A stretch of 64,000 nt of DNA from JBBDXI01 sp040902425 (GTDB taxonomy: Bacteria > Planctomycetota > Phycisphaerae > Phycisphaerales > UBA1924). Of this stretch, positions 51,760 through 60,390 are shown piece after piece; the first letter of the stretch is position 1; every line of letters begins with the position of its first letter. Below the pieces are notes generated by a model. The model did no database searches, was not told the DNA's origin, and saw only the letters and a list, made by a program, of their open reading frames with translations. Where the stretch lies: contig JBBDXI010000045.1 in the NCBI GenBank assembly GCA_040902425.1, positions 71,442 to 135,441 on the forward strand. Direction: 5' to 3'. The translations under genes were made by a program, and so were the position numbers.

Positions 51760-51835
51760 ACGTCATAGCCGGGCACAGCAGAGCGCCACTCCCGGTCAGC
51801 GCCGACCTCCTGCGCACCCTGAAAGGGTGCACGTG
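51744..51835. repeat. CTGAAGGG-type palindromic repeat at a gene end
   Basis: CAGCCCGAAGGGCTGAACGT overlaps the stop of the LOG-family gene, and CACCCTGAAAGGGTGCACG follows. Same family as 12080-12215. The first unit encodes the last residues (LSPKG). Confidence 0.7.
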
Positions 51836-51902
51836 GCCTCTGCCACTCGGGAGGGCTCCGGCCCAATAGGGATCTACCACCCCGCGCGTCATCCGGTCGG
51901 GC

Positions 51903-52310
51903 TCAGCGCGTGAGCAGCGCCACCGCAAACACGCCCGTGAAGTAGGTCCACACAAGGGTGGCGACGACGTGTGCGACGGAGCGTCCCGCGTGCCCCTGCC
52001 AGAGCCTCTCGTCGTAGTAGCCGATCTGCACCAGCAGCCGCACGCCCCAGAAGAGCGTGAACCCCGCCAGCACCGCGCCCGCCAGCGGCGAGCGGTCCAG
52101 CAGCATCCTCGTGCCTGCGACGCTGAGCAGCCCCATCAGCACCAGCACCAGGACGATGAACGCCGTGTGCACGACAAAGATCTGGCGATTGAGCAGCGAG
52201 AGCTTCGCCAGGTCCGCCCGCCACCCCAGCCAGCGCGGGAAGAACAGGTGCAGCCCCGCCAGCACCAGCATGAGACCCCCGGCCGCACGCACGTGCGGTT
52301 CGATGATCAT
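51903..52310 (-). CDS. four-helix membrane protein
   Basis: 135 residues with four predicted helices. Its ATG overlaps the stop of the methyltransferase gene (52307-52310), so it is the last gene of a coupled operon. A polar loop HLFFPRWLGWRADLAKLSLL follows helix one, and WGVRLLVQIGYYDERLW lies before helix four. Family not recognised. Confidence 0.7.
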   Translation of the reverse strand: MIIEPHVRAAGGLMLVLAGLHLFFPRWLGWRADLAKLSLLNRQIFVVHTAFIVLVLVLMGLLSVAGTRMLLDRSPLAGAVLAGFTLFWGVRLLVQIGYYDERLWQGHAGRSVAHVVATLVWTYFTGVFAVALLTR

Positions 52311-53071
52311 GACGTGCTCCTCAGGATGAAGACACGGACGAACGGCGTAATCCGAGACTCGCGCGCGGCCCGAAGCCCGGCGGCGGCGAAGGTCCGCAGC
52401 CAGACCGCCCGCGACAGAAAGTGGAGGAAGCCCGGCCCGAACGCCGCGAAGTTGGCCGCGTCGCGCAGGTGCTCGACGACCACGACGACGCCCCCCGCGC
52501 CGAGCGCCGACCTCGCGCGGCCGAGGAGCGCCGCCCGCTCGGCAGCGCCGCGGACCTCGTGAGCGCAGAACACCATGAACACCGCGTCGAGCCCGCTCAG
52601 TCCCCCGGGCCAGTCGCCCAGCCCGACGGGGCGCGCGCTCTGCGCCCGCTCCCCCCGCGCCCGCGCGATCGAGTGCTCCGTCATCTCCGAGGCATCGAAG
52701 ACGTCGAGCACCTCGACCGGCCGGCCCCCGAGCACGCGCCCAAGGCCCGGGGTGGACTCATCCAGCCCGGCATGCACGTTCGCCCACCGCCGCACGGCGC
52801 CGATGGCGGGGTCCCGCGCCCACTCCCAGCGGTACAGCGGCGAGCGGTCGTACACCCAGTGCGACACCAGCACCGAGCCCACCGTCCACCACGCCGACAG
52901 CGCCACGCCGGACCAGACGACCGCCGTCATCCACCGCGGCAGGTCCAGCGCGAGCGCCGCTGTCAACCCAACCAGGAGCGCCGCTATCCCCGCCGCGTAC
53001 CGCGGCCAGTTGTAGCGGACGATCTGGGCCGCCCCTTCCCACCCCCCCCGATGCTCCACCGCGAGGTTCAT
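52307..53071 (-). CDS. membrane-anchored SAM-dependent methyltransferase-like protein
   Basis: 254 residues from the ATG at 53071, which overlaps the previous stop (ATGA). Two N-terminal helices (about 25-70), then a class I methyltransferase fold: VEVLDVFDASEMTEHSIARA in the place of motif I/II, LDAVFMVFCAHEVRGAAERA as motif IV, and GAGGVVVVVEHLRD as the strand after it. The usual Gly-rich motif I is weak. Substrate unknown. Confidence 0.7.
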   Translation of the reverse strand: MNLAVEHRGGWEGAAQIVRYNWPRYAAGIAALLVGLTAALALDLPRWMTAVVWSGVALSAWWTVGSVLVSHWVYDRSPLYRWEWARDPAIGAVRRWANVHAGLDESTPGLGRVLGGRPVEVLDVFDASEMTEHSIARARGERAQSARPVGLGDWPGGLSGLDAVFMVFCAHEVRGAAERAALLGRARSALGAGGVVVVVEHLRDAANFAAFGPGFLHFLSRAVWLRTFAAAGLRAARESRITPFVRVFILRSTS

Positions 53072-53825
53072 GCGGCCTCCCCAGCGATGGGCTCGCGCAC
53101 GCCCCGCTCCCACCGATAGTCGATGCCGCGGGTGTGGAACGCGCTCGCCAGCACCGGCCGCGCCCCGCCGAACGCCGGCCCTTCGAGAAACGCCGACCAG
53201 ACCCGCTCGAGCGCCACGGGTCGCGGCTCCCAGTGCTCCCGCACCCCCTTGATCCGCACGATCGACCGCGTCTGCACCTCGTAGTCGAACGTCCAGGGGA
53301 GCGGCCCCGCGAAGCGCCGCGCCTCGCGCCAATCCGCGAAGGGAGACCCCGGGGGCAGCACAGCGCCCTCCTGCCGGTCCGCGGCCACATCAAGATCGCC
53401 GCGCCCGTCCCGCGTGCGGACATGCACCTCGAGCCGCTCTCCGCCCTCCCGCAGCGCCGCCTCGCACTTGTGATAGTTGTAGTGCGTCAGCAGGTTCCCG
53501 CCGACCACCATCCCCCACCGGTCCGCATCGCTCCGCAGGATCCGCAGGCCCCGCAGCGTGCGACCCGCGGCCCGGTGCCTCGCGAACACCGGTACCCCGC
53601 GAGAAAGAAGTCCCGCCCCAGGGCCGCCGGCGCCCAAACCGGCCGCATCCCCCGCGTCTGCACCATCGCCGCGGCCACGAACCCGTTCCCGCGGAGCGTG
53701 TCCAGCTCCAGCCCCGGCGGCAGCAGCGGCCGCAGCACCGCCTCCGGGAACGCCCACGTCACCACCAGGCAGTGATCGAACCGGGCTCTCATCGGGATCG
53801 GGTGCCGCCTCAGCACGTGCAGCAT
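53068..53825 (-). pseudogene. DUF2071-like protein gene split by a frameshift
   Basis: From the ATG at 53825 the frame reads like a DUF2071/YqjF protein: TWAFPEAVLRPLLPPGLELD and VWAPAALGRDFFLAGYR. At about 53590 the sense shifts to another frame: VFARHRAAGRTLRGLRILRS and DADRWGMVVGGNLLTHYNYH, which runs to the stop at 53068. A single missing G near TACCGG/TGTTCG would restore one gene of about 253 residues. It may be a true loss, an assembly error or programmed. The downstream genes stay coupled to it. Confidence 0.75.
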
Positions 53826-53837
53826 GGCTCGTCCTCC

Positions 53838-54389
53838 TTACGCGGCCCCGAGCAGGCGCCGCAGCGCCGGCCCCAGCCGCGCCAACTTCGAGATCGCCCC
53901 GGCCGGGAGCCGCCGCATCTGCTCGTAGCAGGCGGTGGTGGTCTCGAAGAACCCCAGCATCGCCCGCAGCTTCTCGCGCGTCCCCGGCCAGCCGCCCTTC
54001 TCGCGCTCGGCCTCCGCCAGGCACTCCCGCAGCACCCGCACCGTCGGTTCCACTTCTCGCTTCAGACGCTCGTCCATGACGACGCGGAACAGCTCCCACA
54101 CGTCGGCCATGGTCTCGAAGTGGTCGCGCCGGTCGCCCATCGCGTGCACCACCCGGACCAGCCCCCAGCTCTGCAGCTCCCGAAGGCTCGTGCTCACGTT
54201 CGAGCGCGCCACCGAGAGCGCCCCGGCGATCTCCTCGGCGTTCAGCGGTCGGGGCGAGAGGTACAGCAGCGCGTGGGCCTGCGCCACCGTGCGGTTCACC
54301 CCCCAGCGCGTCCCCATCTCCCCCCAGTGGAGGACGAAGCGGCGGGCGGCGGGCGAGAGCTGGACGGTAGTGTCTGTCATTTCTGTCAT
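53838..54389 (-). CDS. GbsR/MarR-type transcriptional regulator
   Basis: 183 residues. The winged helix spans about 15-90, with the recognition part LNAEEIAGALSVARSNVSTS and LRELQSWGLVRVVHAMGDRRDHF as the wing, the typical GbsR wording. The C-terminal half is helical and probably dimerises. It heads the operon down to 51903. The ATG could be 54389 or 54380. A consensus promoter and a perfect palindrome overlap its start. Confidence 0.88.
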   Translation of the reverse strand: MTEMTDTTVQLSPAARRFVLHWGEMGTRWGVNRTVAQAHALLYLSPRPLNAEEIAGALSVARSNVSTSLRELQSWGLVRVVHAMGDRRDHFETMADVWELFRVVMDERLKREVEPTVRVLRECLAEAEREKGGWPGTREKLRAMLGFFETTTACYEQMRRLPAGAISKLARLGPALRRLLGAA

Positions 54390-54396
54390 GACAGAA
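54381..54396. promoter_or_regulatory. perfect 16-bp palindrome over the start of the GbsR-type gene
   Basis: TTCTGTCATGACAGAA is a perfect palindrome that includes the ATG and touches the -10. A further CTGTCAT half lies at 54374-54380. Probable operator for autoregulation; inferred. Confidence 0.75.
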
Positions 54397-54423
54397 CATA
54401 CAGAACCAACAGGCCGATGTCAA
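54395..54423 (-). promoter_or_regulatory. sigma-70-type promoter of the GbsR operon
   Basis: On the minus strand TTGACA (54423-54418), 17-nt spacer, TATGTT (54400-54395), then 5 nt to the ATG at 54389. A start at or next to the ATG would make the message leaderless. Confidence 0.8.
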
Positions 54424-54500
54424 GCCCGCGCGCCGGTCCTTTCCTGCACACGACCGACACCCCGTCCCCCGCCCGAACGGGCTTCTCCTACGATCGCGGC

Positions 54501-55355
54501 ATGTGCGGCCGCTTCTTCCTCGCCACCCCCGCCGAGGCCATCGCCAGGCTCTTCGGCCTCGACCGCGTCCGCCCCGAGGACCTCAGCGCCGCGGCCGGCG
54601 GCCTGCCTCCCGAAGCCGGCGCCCGCTTCAACATCTGCCCCACCGAGCTGATCCCCGTCGTGCGTGAGATCGGCCGCAACGGCGCCCGCGCCCGCGAGCT
54701 CGTCCCCATGCGCTGGGGCCTCATCCCCTACTGGGCCGACGACCCCTCCATCGGCAACCGCACCCCCCCGCTGATCAACGCCCGCAGCGAGACCGCGGCC
54801 ACGAGCAGCGCCTTTCAGCACGCCCTCCAGCGCCGCCGTTGCCTCATCCCCGCCGACGGCTTCTACGAGTGGAAGAAGATCGCCCCCAAAACCAAGCGCG
54901 TCATGGCCATCCGCAGCGCCGACCGCGCACCCCTCGCCCTCGCCGGCCTCTGGGAGCGCTGGCTCCCGCCCGAGCACCGTCCCGGCAGCTCCAACGATGA
55001 CGCCGGCCCAACCACCGCACCCCCTCCCCACCCCCCCACCCTGCCCCCGCACGATCGCCCGAAACCCTGGGTGCACACCGTCACCATCCTCACCTGCCCG
55101 CCGAACGCGCTGCTCGAGGACATCCACGACCGCATGCCCGTCATCCTCGAGCCGCACGAATGGGACCGCTGGCTCGACCCCGCGCAGCACGAGGCCGCGG
55201 CCGTGGCCCCGCTCCTCGACCCCTACCCCTCAGAGAAGCTCACGGTGCATCCTGTGGCGAAGCTGGGCGAAGACCCCGGCTTCCCGGGCCCGGCAAACGC
55301 GACCGCCGAGATGCGAGACGAGGCGAGTGAGCCGGGCGGAACACTCTGGGGCTGA
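54501..55355 (+). CDS. SRAP-family (HMCES/YedK) abasic-site protein
   Basis: 284 residues. SRAP proteins cross-link to abasic sites in single-stranded DNA through Cys2. MCGRF at the N-terminus gives the catalytic Cys, RFNICPTE the Asn, GFYEWKK near 120 the Glu, and HDRMPVIL near 210 the His, so all key residues are present. An unusual Pro-rich loop (about 165-185) is inserted. TACGAT (54489-54494) ends exactly 6 nt before the ATG; a leaderless start fits an enzyme that must expose Cys2. Confidence 0.92.
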   Translation: MCGRFFLATPAEAIARLFGLDRVRPEDLSAAAGGLPPEAGARFNICPTELIPVVREIGRNGARARELVPMRWGLIPYWADDPSIGNRTPPLINARSETAATSSAFQHALQRRRCLIPADGFYEWKKIAPKTKRVMAIRSADRAPLALAGLWERWLPPEHRPGSSNDDAGPTTAPPPHPPTLPPHDRPKPWVHTVTILTCPPNALLEDIHDRMPVILEPHEWDRWLDPAQHEAAAVAPLLDPYPSEKLTVHPVAKLGEDPGFPGPANATAEMRDEASEPGGTLWG

Positions 55356-55366
55356 TCAGAGCGGCC

Positions 55367-58300
55367 TCACCTCTTCACCTCTTCCCGCGCCCCCAGTTTC
55401 CCCAGCACCCCCTCCAGCCACCCCTGCTCCGGCGGCGAATACGGCCGGAACTTCTCCAGGATCCCCTGCTCCGCCCGCGACAGGATCGCCCGGTGCCGCC
55501 CCAGCGTCGCCGCCACCGGCGTGTCGATCAGCTGCGTGCTGTCGTTCTGGCTCATCTGGAACACCACCCGCCCGTCAAACTCCCGCAGGCTCGTCCGGTC
55601 CAGCTGCCGGTCCACGTTCGTCGCCGTGTCGCACCAGGCGATCACGTGCATCCCCACCGGCGGCCCCTCCGTCAGCAGCTTGGCGAACTGCTTCCCCGGT
55701 GAACCCGTGTCGTCGCCGGAGAAACTGAAGTCGTCCGGCCGCCGCAGGTCGCGGAACCGCTGCAACCCCGCGATGAACACGAACACGGGCTGCGCCTCGT
55801 GCGAGTCCGAAGCCATCCGCCGCTCCAGCTCCTCGGAAAGCTCCGCCATGAACGCCCCGGCCTGCCGCGACCCGCCCGCCCTCGCCCCCGGCAGCCGCGC
55901 GAAGACCCCCGGCAGCAGCGCCGCGTGCGACGAATCCGCCGCAACGCCATCGAGCAGGTAGAACCGTGGCACAGGCGTCCCGCCTGTGGTTTTCTTCCCC
56001 CCCACCCACCCCGCCAGCCCCAGCGCCACCGCCGCCAGCGTCGCCACCGCCGGCTCCTCCTGGTGCCCCACGATCAGCAGGTTGCTCCCCCCGTGCCGCG
56101 GGAACGTCACGCTCGTCGGCTCCTTGATCGAGATCGCCTCGCCCAGCCAGGCCGTCGGCACCACCGGCACCGCGCCCCGACCCTCCACCAGCCGCGCCAG
56201 GGGCACGCACCGCCGCAGGTCCGACGGCACGTTCCCCTCAAACACGATCGCCGCCGGCGGCGCTGACATCCCCGTCTCCGCCAGCTTCTCCCGCACCCGC
56301 TCCAGGGCCGCATCCCGCGTCGGCTCCGGCAGCCACACGATCTGGAAGGGGCTGTTCCCCTCCAGCATCCCGCTCGCGTCGTTGTAGATCGCCTCCCCCG
56401 GCCTCGACAGCAGCCGCGCGGCCGCGTTGTCCTCGCTCATGATCAGGTACGAGTCCGCCTCCGAGCACTGCAGCGCGATCCGCACCGCCATCTGCCCGAT
56501 CGTGCTCCGCGCGATGCTGTAGGCCCCGCCAAGGGTCTGCGAACCCAGCACCACGTGCATGCCGAAGGCGCGGCCCTGCCGCACCAGCCGGTCCATCAGC
56601 AGCGACGCCTCCTGCGCGATCTTGTCGTCCTCGACGAAGAACTCCTGGAACTCGTCCACGATCAGCAGGATCCGCGGGAGCGTCAGCGGCGAGGGCTCCC
56701 CCTTGGGCGTCTCCGCCCCCGCCCAGCGCCGGAACCCCGCCATGTCCTGCACGCCCGCCTTCCGGAACAGCTCGCCCCGGCGCGTCAGCTCCGCATCCAG
56801 CTTCCGCAGCACGCTCAGCCCGAACTCCCGCTCGCTCTCCACCGCGATCACCCGCGCGTGCGGCAGGGCGTGCGACGCGTAGGTCTTGAACTCCACCCCC
56901 TTCTTGAAGTCCACCAGGTAGAACTCGACCTCATCCGGCGAGTACCACAGCGCCAGATTGGTCACCAGCACGTGCAGCAGCGTCGACTTGCCCGACCCCG
57001 TCCTCCCGGCGATCAGCGCGTGCTGCGTCGTCCCCCGCCCCAGAGACAGATACTGGAGCTTCTTCGCCCCCGCCCGCCCCAGCGGAACCCGGATCTCCTC
57101 CGCCGTGTCCATCGACCACAGGTCCCCGTTCGAGGGCGCCACCATCTCGAACGGCACCTGCACCCGCGTGCTGTCCTTCGCCTGCGTCCCCACCTCGGTC
57201 AGCAGCCGCGTCAGCTCGTCCTCCGCCGGCGGCCACTCGCTCTCCAGCCCCCACCGCCCGAAGTCCTCATCGTCATAGACAAACCGCCCCTCCTTCCACG
57301 CCAGCACCATGCTCTCCCGCTTGATCGCCGCCGTGGGGATGTGCGCCGGGTGCTTCTTCGCGTCGCTGGCGATCAGCGTGTACACCCCGCAGCGCGGCCC
57401 GCTGGAGACAATGCTCGCCAGCCGCTTGGCCGCCGATTCAGTGATGTTCGCCGGGAAATCCGCGATCACCAGGAACCGGTACGGCTCGGCCACCTCCCCC
57501 GCATCCGCGTTGTACTGCTGGATGTTCTCGTACTCGTTCCGCAGGTACTTCTGGATCACCGTCTCCATGTGCTCGGTCAGGTCCGCCAGCTTCTGGTCGA
57601 TGTGCTTCGGCTCCGTCCAGATCCGGTCCGAGACCAGCGCCTCCTCGAAGTCCGCCAGGTGCATGAACCCCGCGAAGCTCTGCCCCAGCCCCACCGGGTC
57701 CACGATCGTGAACCGTACCTTCCCCGGCGGCAGGCCCGTCAGCAGCCGCAGCATCACATCCTTCAGGAGCGCCAGGGCCGCGTCCCGCCCCTCCGGCCCC
57801 GCCTGGATGAACAGCGACCCCTCGCCCACGCCCCCCCGCAAATCCACCAGCGCCGGCAGCGCGAACCTCGTCGGCCCCGGCACCGCCAGCCGCGGGTCCC
57901 TCGGCAGTCCCCCCGCCATCTCCGCCACATCGACCTCGAGCCGCCCGAACCGCGCCGCCGGCACGATCCGCGCCGGCTCCTTGTAGGCCGCCCACGACGC
58001 GTCGAACCAGTCGGGCCACTGCGAATCCCCCAGGGCCGCCAGCGCTTCCCGCTCCGCGTGCAGCCGCGCCATCCCCTCCGACCACTCGCGCACCAGCTCC
58101 GCCCACGCCGCCCGGTCGTCCGCCTCCAGCTGCGCCACCCGCCCATCGCGCCGCTGCGTCGCCTCCGCCAGCGCCGCCTCCCGCCGCTTCTCCGACCCCT
58201 CCCGCGCGCCCCGGTACTCCCCCTCCAGCGCCTCCAGCGCACCGCTCATCCGCACCCGCACCCGCGACGAGCGCGACGCGTGCCGGTCCCGCAGCCGCGG

Positions 58301-59296
58301 CATCAGGCTGTTGTTCCGCCGGTTCACCAGCGTCCGCGCCCCCTCGAACTTCCCCTTCGCCTCCCCCGTGTCCCGCGCCTTGCGCTCGTGCAGGTCCTTC
58401 AGCCGCGTCTCCCGGTCCGTCTCCAGCTTGGCCGCGCAGCGGACGATCAGGGCCCTCGCATCCGCCAGCGCCCGCGCCAGCCCAGCCGCGGCCTTCGGCA
58501 CCCGCCGCCGGAGCAGCAGCACCACGACCACAAGCACCAGAAACGCCCCGCCGGCGGACGCCGCCGCGACCTTCCACAACTGCTCCAGCTCGACATTCCC
58601 CACCCCGTACCCCACCAACGTCGCCGCCGCGCCCACCAGCAGCGACCACACCAGCAGCATCCCCCACGAGAGGCCCCGCGGCCGGACCCGCGCCACGAGC
58701 CCCGCCAGCGCTCGACCCGCGGCCCCCTTCGCCTCGTCGCACACCGCGAACAGCTTCGCGTCTTCAACCTCGACCGTCGGGGCCTCGGCCGCGGGCAGCG
58801 CCCGGTAGCGCGACGCCGCCAGCAGCTCCGCCGCACCCGCCTCCATCTGGTCGAGCGCCTTCCCACGCCCCGCCAGCAGCCTCTTCCCCAACTCGTACTC
58901 CTGGCTGATCCGGCTCTCCCCGGACTCGACCACCGTGTCGATCAGCCACAGCGACTCGGCGAGCCGCTTCTTCGCCACCTTCCCGACCTTGTTCGTCCGC
59001 TCGTTGAACTTGCCCAGCTGCGAATCCATCGCCCGCCGCGTCTCGGCCAGCTCCGCCTCGAACGCCGCCCGCGACCCGGAGATCCGCCCCTCGAACTCCC
59101 CGCGGATCGACGCCAGCTCCTTCTCGGCCGCGGCCTTGATCCGCTTCAGCGCATCGGCGAACTGCTGCTCGGCCGCCGCCCGCCCGCTCTCCAGCTTCTG
59201 CACCAGCTCCGCCTCGGTCCGCCCCCGGCGCTCCACCAGCGCCACCAGCTCCCGCAGGAGCCTCCGTTCACGCAGGATGAGCGACTCGTCGGGCAT
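55367..59296 (-). CDS. EssC/EccC-like FtsK/SpoIIIE ATPase
   Basis: 1309 residues. Residues 1-205 are coiled coil, two helices lie at about 210-265, then a second coiled coil. Three FtsK-like modules follow, as in type VII secretion ATPases. The first (about 470-680) has no clear Walker A. The second has GRTGSGKST near 762 and RILLIVDEFQEFF near 872, so is the active one. The third (from about 1069, NLLIVGHQEEPAVATLA) lacks the Gly-Lys-Thr. It is the last gene of an operon with small WXG100-size proteins. One GTGGCACAGGCG repeat is in frame at about residue 1105 (TTGGTPVPRF). Confidence 0.8.
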   Translation of the reverse strand: MPDESLILRERRLLRELVALVERRGRTEAELVQKLESGRAAAEQQFADALKRIKAAAEKELASIRGEFEGRISGSRAAFEAELAETRRAMDSQLGKFNERTNKVGKVAKKRLAESLWLIDTVVESGESRISQEYELGKRLLAGRGKALDQMEAGAAELLAASRYRALPAAEAPTVEVEDAKLFAVCDEAKGAAGRALAGLVARVRPRGLSWGMLLVWSLLVGAAATLVGYGVGNVELEQLWKVAAASAGGAFLVLVVVVLLLRRRVPKAAAGLARALADARALIVRCAAKLETDRETRLKDLHERKARDTGEAKGKFEGARTLVNRRNNSLMPRLRDRHASRSSRVRVRMSGALEALEGEYRGAREGSEKRREAALAEATQRRDGRVAQLEADDRAAWAELVREWSEGMARLHAEREALAALGDSQWPDWFDASWAAYKEPARIVPAARFGRLEVDVAEMAGGLPRDPRLAVPGPTRFALPALVDLRGGVGEGSLFIQAGPEGRDAALALLKDVMLRLLTGLPPGKVRFTIVDPVGLGQSFAGFMHLADFEEALVSDRIWTEPKHIDQKLADLTEHMETVIQKYLRNEYENIQQYNADAGEVAEPYRFLVIADFPANITESAAKRLASIVSSGPRCGVYTLIASDAKKHPAHIPTAAIKRESMVLAWKEGRFVYDDEDFGRWGLESEWPPAEDELTRLLTEVGTQAKDSTRVQVPFEMVAPSNGDLWSMDTAEEIRVPLGRAGAKKLQYLSLGRGTTQHALIAGRTGSGKSTLLHVLVTNLALWYSPDEVEFYLVDFKKGVEFKTYASHALPHARVIAVESEREFGLSVLRKLDAELTRRGELFRKAGVQDMAGFRRWAGAETPKGEPSPLTLPRILLIVDEFQEFFVEDDKIAQEASLLMDRLVRQGRAFGMHVVLGSQTLGGAYSIARSTIGQMAVRIALQCSEADSYLIMSEDNAAARLLSRPGEAIYNDASGMLEGNSPFQIVWLPEPTRDAALERVREKLAETGMSAPPAAIVFEGNVPSDLRRCVPLARLVEGRGAVPVVPTAWLGEAISIKEPTSVTFPRHGGSNLLIVGHQEEPAVATLAAVALGLAGWVGGKKTTGGTPVPRFYLLDGVAADSSHAALLPGVFARLPGARAGGSRQAGAFMAELSEELERRMASDSHEAQPVFVFIAGLQRFRDLRRPDDFSFSGDDTGSPGKQFAKLLTEGPPVGMHVIAWCDTATNVDRQLDRTSLREFDGRVVFQMSQNDSTQLIDTPVAATLGRHRAILSRAEQGILEKFRPYSPPEQGWLEGVLGKLGAREEVKR
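55965..55989. repeat. single GTGGCACAGGCG unit inside the EssC-like gene
   Basis: CGTGGCACAGGCGTCCCGCC then TGTGG. In frame in the ATPase gene just before its third module. Confidence 0.85.
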
Positions 59297-59346
59297 GCGG
59301 GAACAAGCTTATAGCGGACCGGGGGAGGGCAGGATTCGCAGGAAGA

Positions 59347-59434
59347 GGCAAACGGCACACGGCAAGAGGCACACGGGAAGGGAGGATCTGCCCGTTCCCC
59401 TTTGCCGTTTGCCTCTTGCCGTGTGCCGTTTGCC
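59347..59434. repeat. 25-bp inverted repeat between the WXG-like and EssC-like genes
   Basis: Perfect 25-bp arms starting GGCAAACGGCACACGGC at 59347-59371 and its reverse complement at 59410-59434, with further GGCAAACGGC units around. A long hairpin would form in the operon message. Confidence 0.8.
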
Positions 59435-59451
59435 CCTTGCCGTTTGCCTAC

Positions 59452-59670
59452 TCAATCATCCCCGCACTCGCGCCGCACCGTCGCCATCATCTCCGAGACG
59501 TGCTCCAGGGCCTTCGCCGCCGCCACCACGCGGCTCTCCAGCGGGTCGATGTAATCCCGCTGGAACTGCCTGGCCGTCTCGTCGTCCCAGTGCTCCCGCG
59601 CCCGGTCCCACCGCTGCCGCAGCTTCTTCAGGGCATCCGCCAGGTTGGCCTTGGCGACGGCAACGCTCAC
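59452..59670 (-). CDS. small WXG100-like protein
   Basis: 72 residues from the GTG at 59670, whose first bases overlap the stop of the previous gene (GTGA). ADALKKLRQRWDRAREHWDD and TARQFQRDYIDPLESRV have the helix-W-helix spacing seen in WXG100 proteins: an aromatic turn followed by R-x-F and a Leu/Val heptad. It is shorter than the usual 90-100. Putative secreted substrate or chaperone of the EssC-like system. Confidence 0.6.
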   Translation of the reverse strand: MSVAVAKANLADALKKLRQRWDRAREHWDDETARQFQRDYIDPLESRVVAAAKALEHVSEMMATVRRECGDD

Positions 59671-60287
59671 GCCGCACCCCCCGCGCCCGCGCCCCCGCCG
59701 CCACCCCCCGGCTTCTCCCCTGTCTCGCTGTCTCGCTGTCTCGCTGCCTCGCTCTCCCCACCCTCCCCCCCCTCCTCCGGCAGGTCGATCACATCCCCCT
59801 CCTTCGTCGGCACCGCCAGCCTGGAGTATTCCTCCAGCGCCCGCAGCATCCGCTCCAGCCGCGCCGCCGCCGCGGGCACCTGGGCGTTCACCGAGTCGCT
59901 CAGCCCGTGGCACGAGCTCTTGTACATCAGCGCCTGCCGCTCCCACTGCGGCGCCCACTTCCGCACCGCCTCCTGCCGCCGCTGCGCCGACGCCAGCCGC
60001 TCCTTCGCCCGCTCCAGCGCCCGCTGCTCCAGCGCCAGGCTCGGCGGCTCCGGCGCCGCGATCAGCCGCTTGCGCTCGATCTCCTGGCGCGCCCGCCCCA
60101 CCGCGTCCTCCCGCCGCCGAATCTCCCCCTTCCAGTGCGCCGGCCGCTCCTGGTTCAGCCACTGCGTCACCCGCCCCACATCCGCATCCACCGTCGCCAT
60201 CACGCTCTTGATGCTGTCCGCAAACTCAAGGAGCGCGCCCTTGACCTCCTTCAGGACGGGGATGTGCTGGACTCGGGCGCGGGCCAT
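59667..60287 (-). CDS. coiled-coil protein of the type VII-like operon
   Basis: 206 residues, almost all helical: VLKEVKGALLEFADSIKSVM, a long charged middle (RREDAVGRARQEIERKRLIA), then ERMLRALEEYSRLAV. The tail is low-complexity Gly/Glu and includes a GCGAGACA repeat in frame (AARQRDSETG). There is no signal peptide. By place it is a candidate partner or effector-like component of the secretion system. Confidence 0.65.
   Translation of the reverse strand: MARARVQHIPVLKEVKGALLEFADSIKSVMATVDADVGRVTQWLNQERPAHWKGEIRRREDAVGRARQEIERKRLIAAPEPPSLALEQRALERAKERLASAQRRQEAVRKWAPQWERQALMYKSSCHGLSDSVNAQVPAAAARLERMLRALEEYSRLAVPTKEGDVIDLPEEGGEGGESEAARQRDSETGEKPGGGGGGAGAGGAA
59721..59752. repeat. GCGAGACA tandem repeat inside the coiled-coil gene
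   Basis: Units TGTCTCGC repeated on the plus strand. Further arrays lie at 60295-60330 and 60361-60390 between this gene and the WXG100-like gene upstream. Confidence 0.8.
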
Positions 60288-60294
60288 GGGCTAG

Positions 60295-60390
60295 CGAAAC
60301 AGCGAAGCAGCGAGACAGCGAGACAAGGGCAACGCCCCGACTCGCGCCGCTCCGCGCCTCTCCCTGTTTCGCTGTCTCGCTGTCTCGCTC
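60295..60390. repeat. inverted GCGAGACA arrays between operon genes
   Basis: GCGAAACAGCGAAGCAGCGA and later GTTTCGCTGTCTCGCTGTCT form an imperfect inverted pair around 60300-60388. The second array runs into the stop codon of the WXG100-like gene. Confidence 0.8.

Noticed and set aside
56070..56090. Third functional ATP site in the EssC-like protein
   Set aside because: The P-loop position reads VGHQEEPAVA and lacks the Gly-Lys-Ser/Thr needed for nucleotide binding.
56555..59314. Long plus-strand frame antisense to the EssC-like gene
   Set aside because: Pro/Arg/Leu/His-rich shadow without recognisable domains.
60295..60390. CRISPR-like array (GCGAGACA units)
   Set aside because: Units are 8 bp, directly abutting, with no unique spacers of uniform length and no cas genes.
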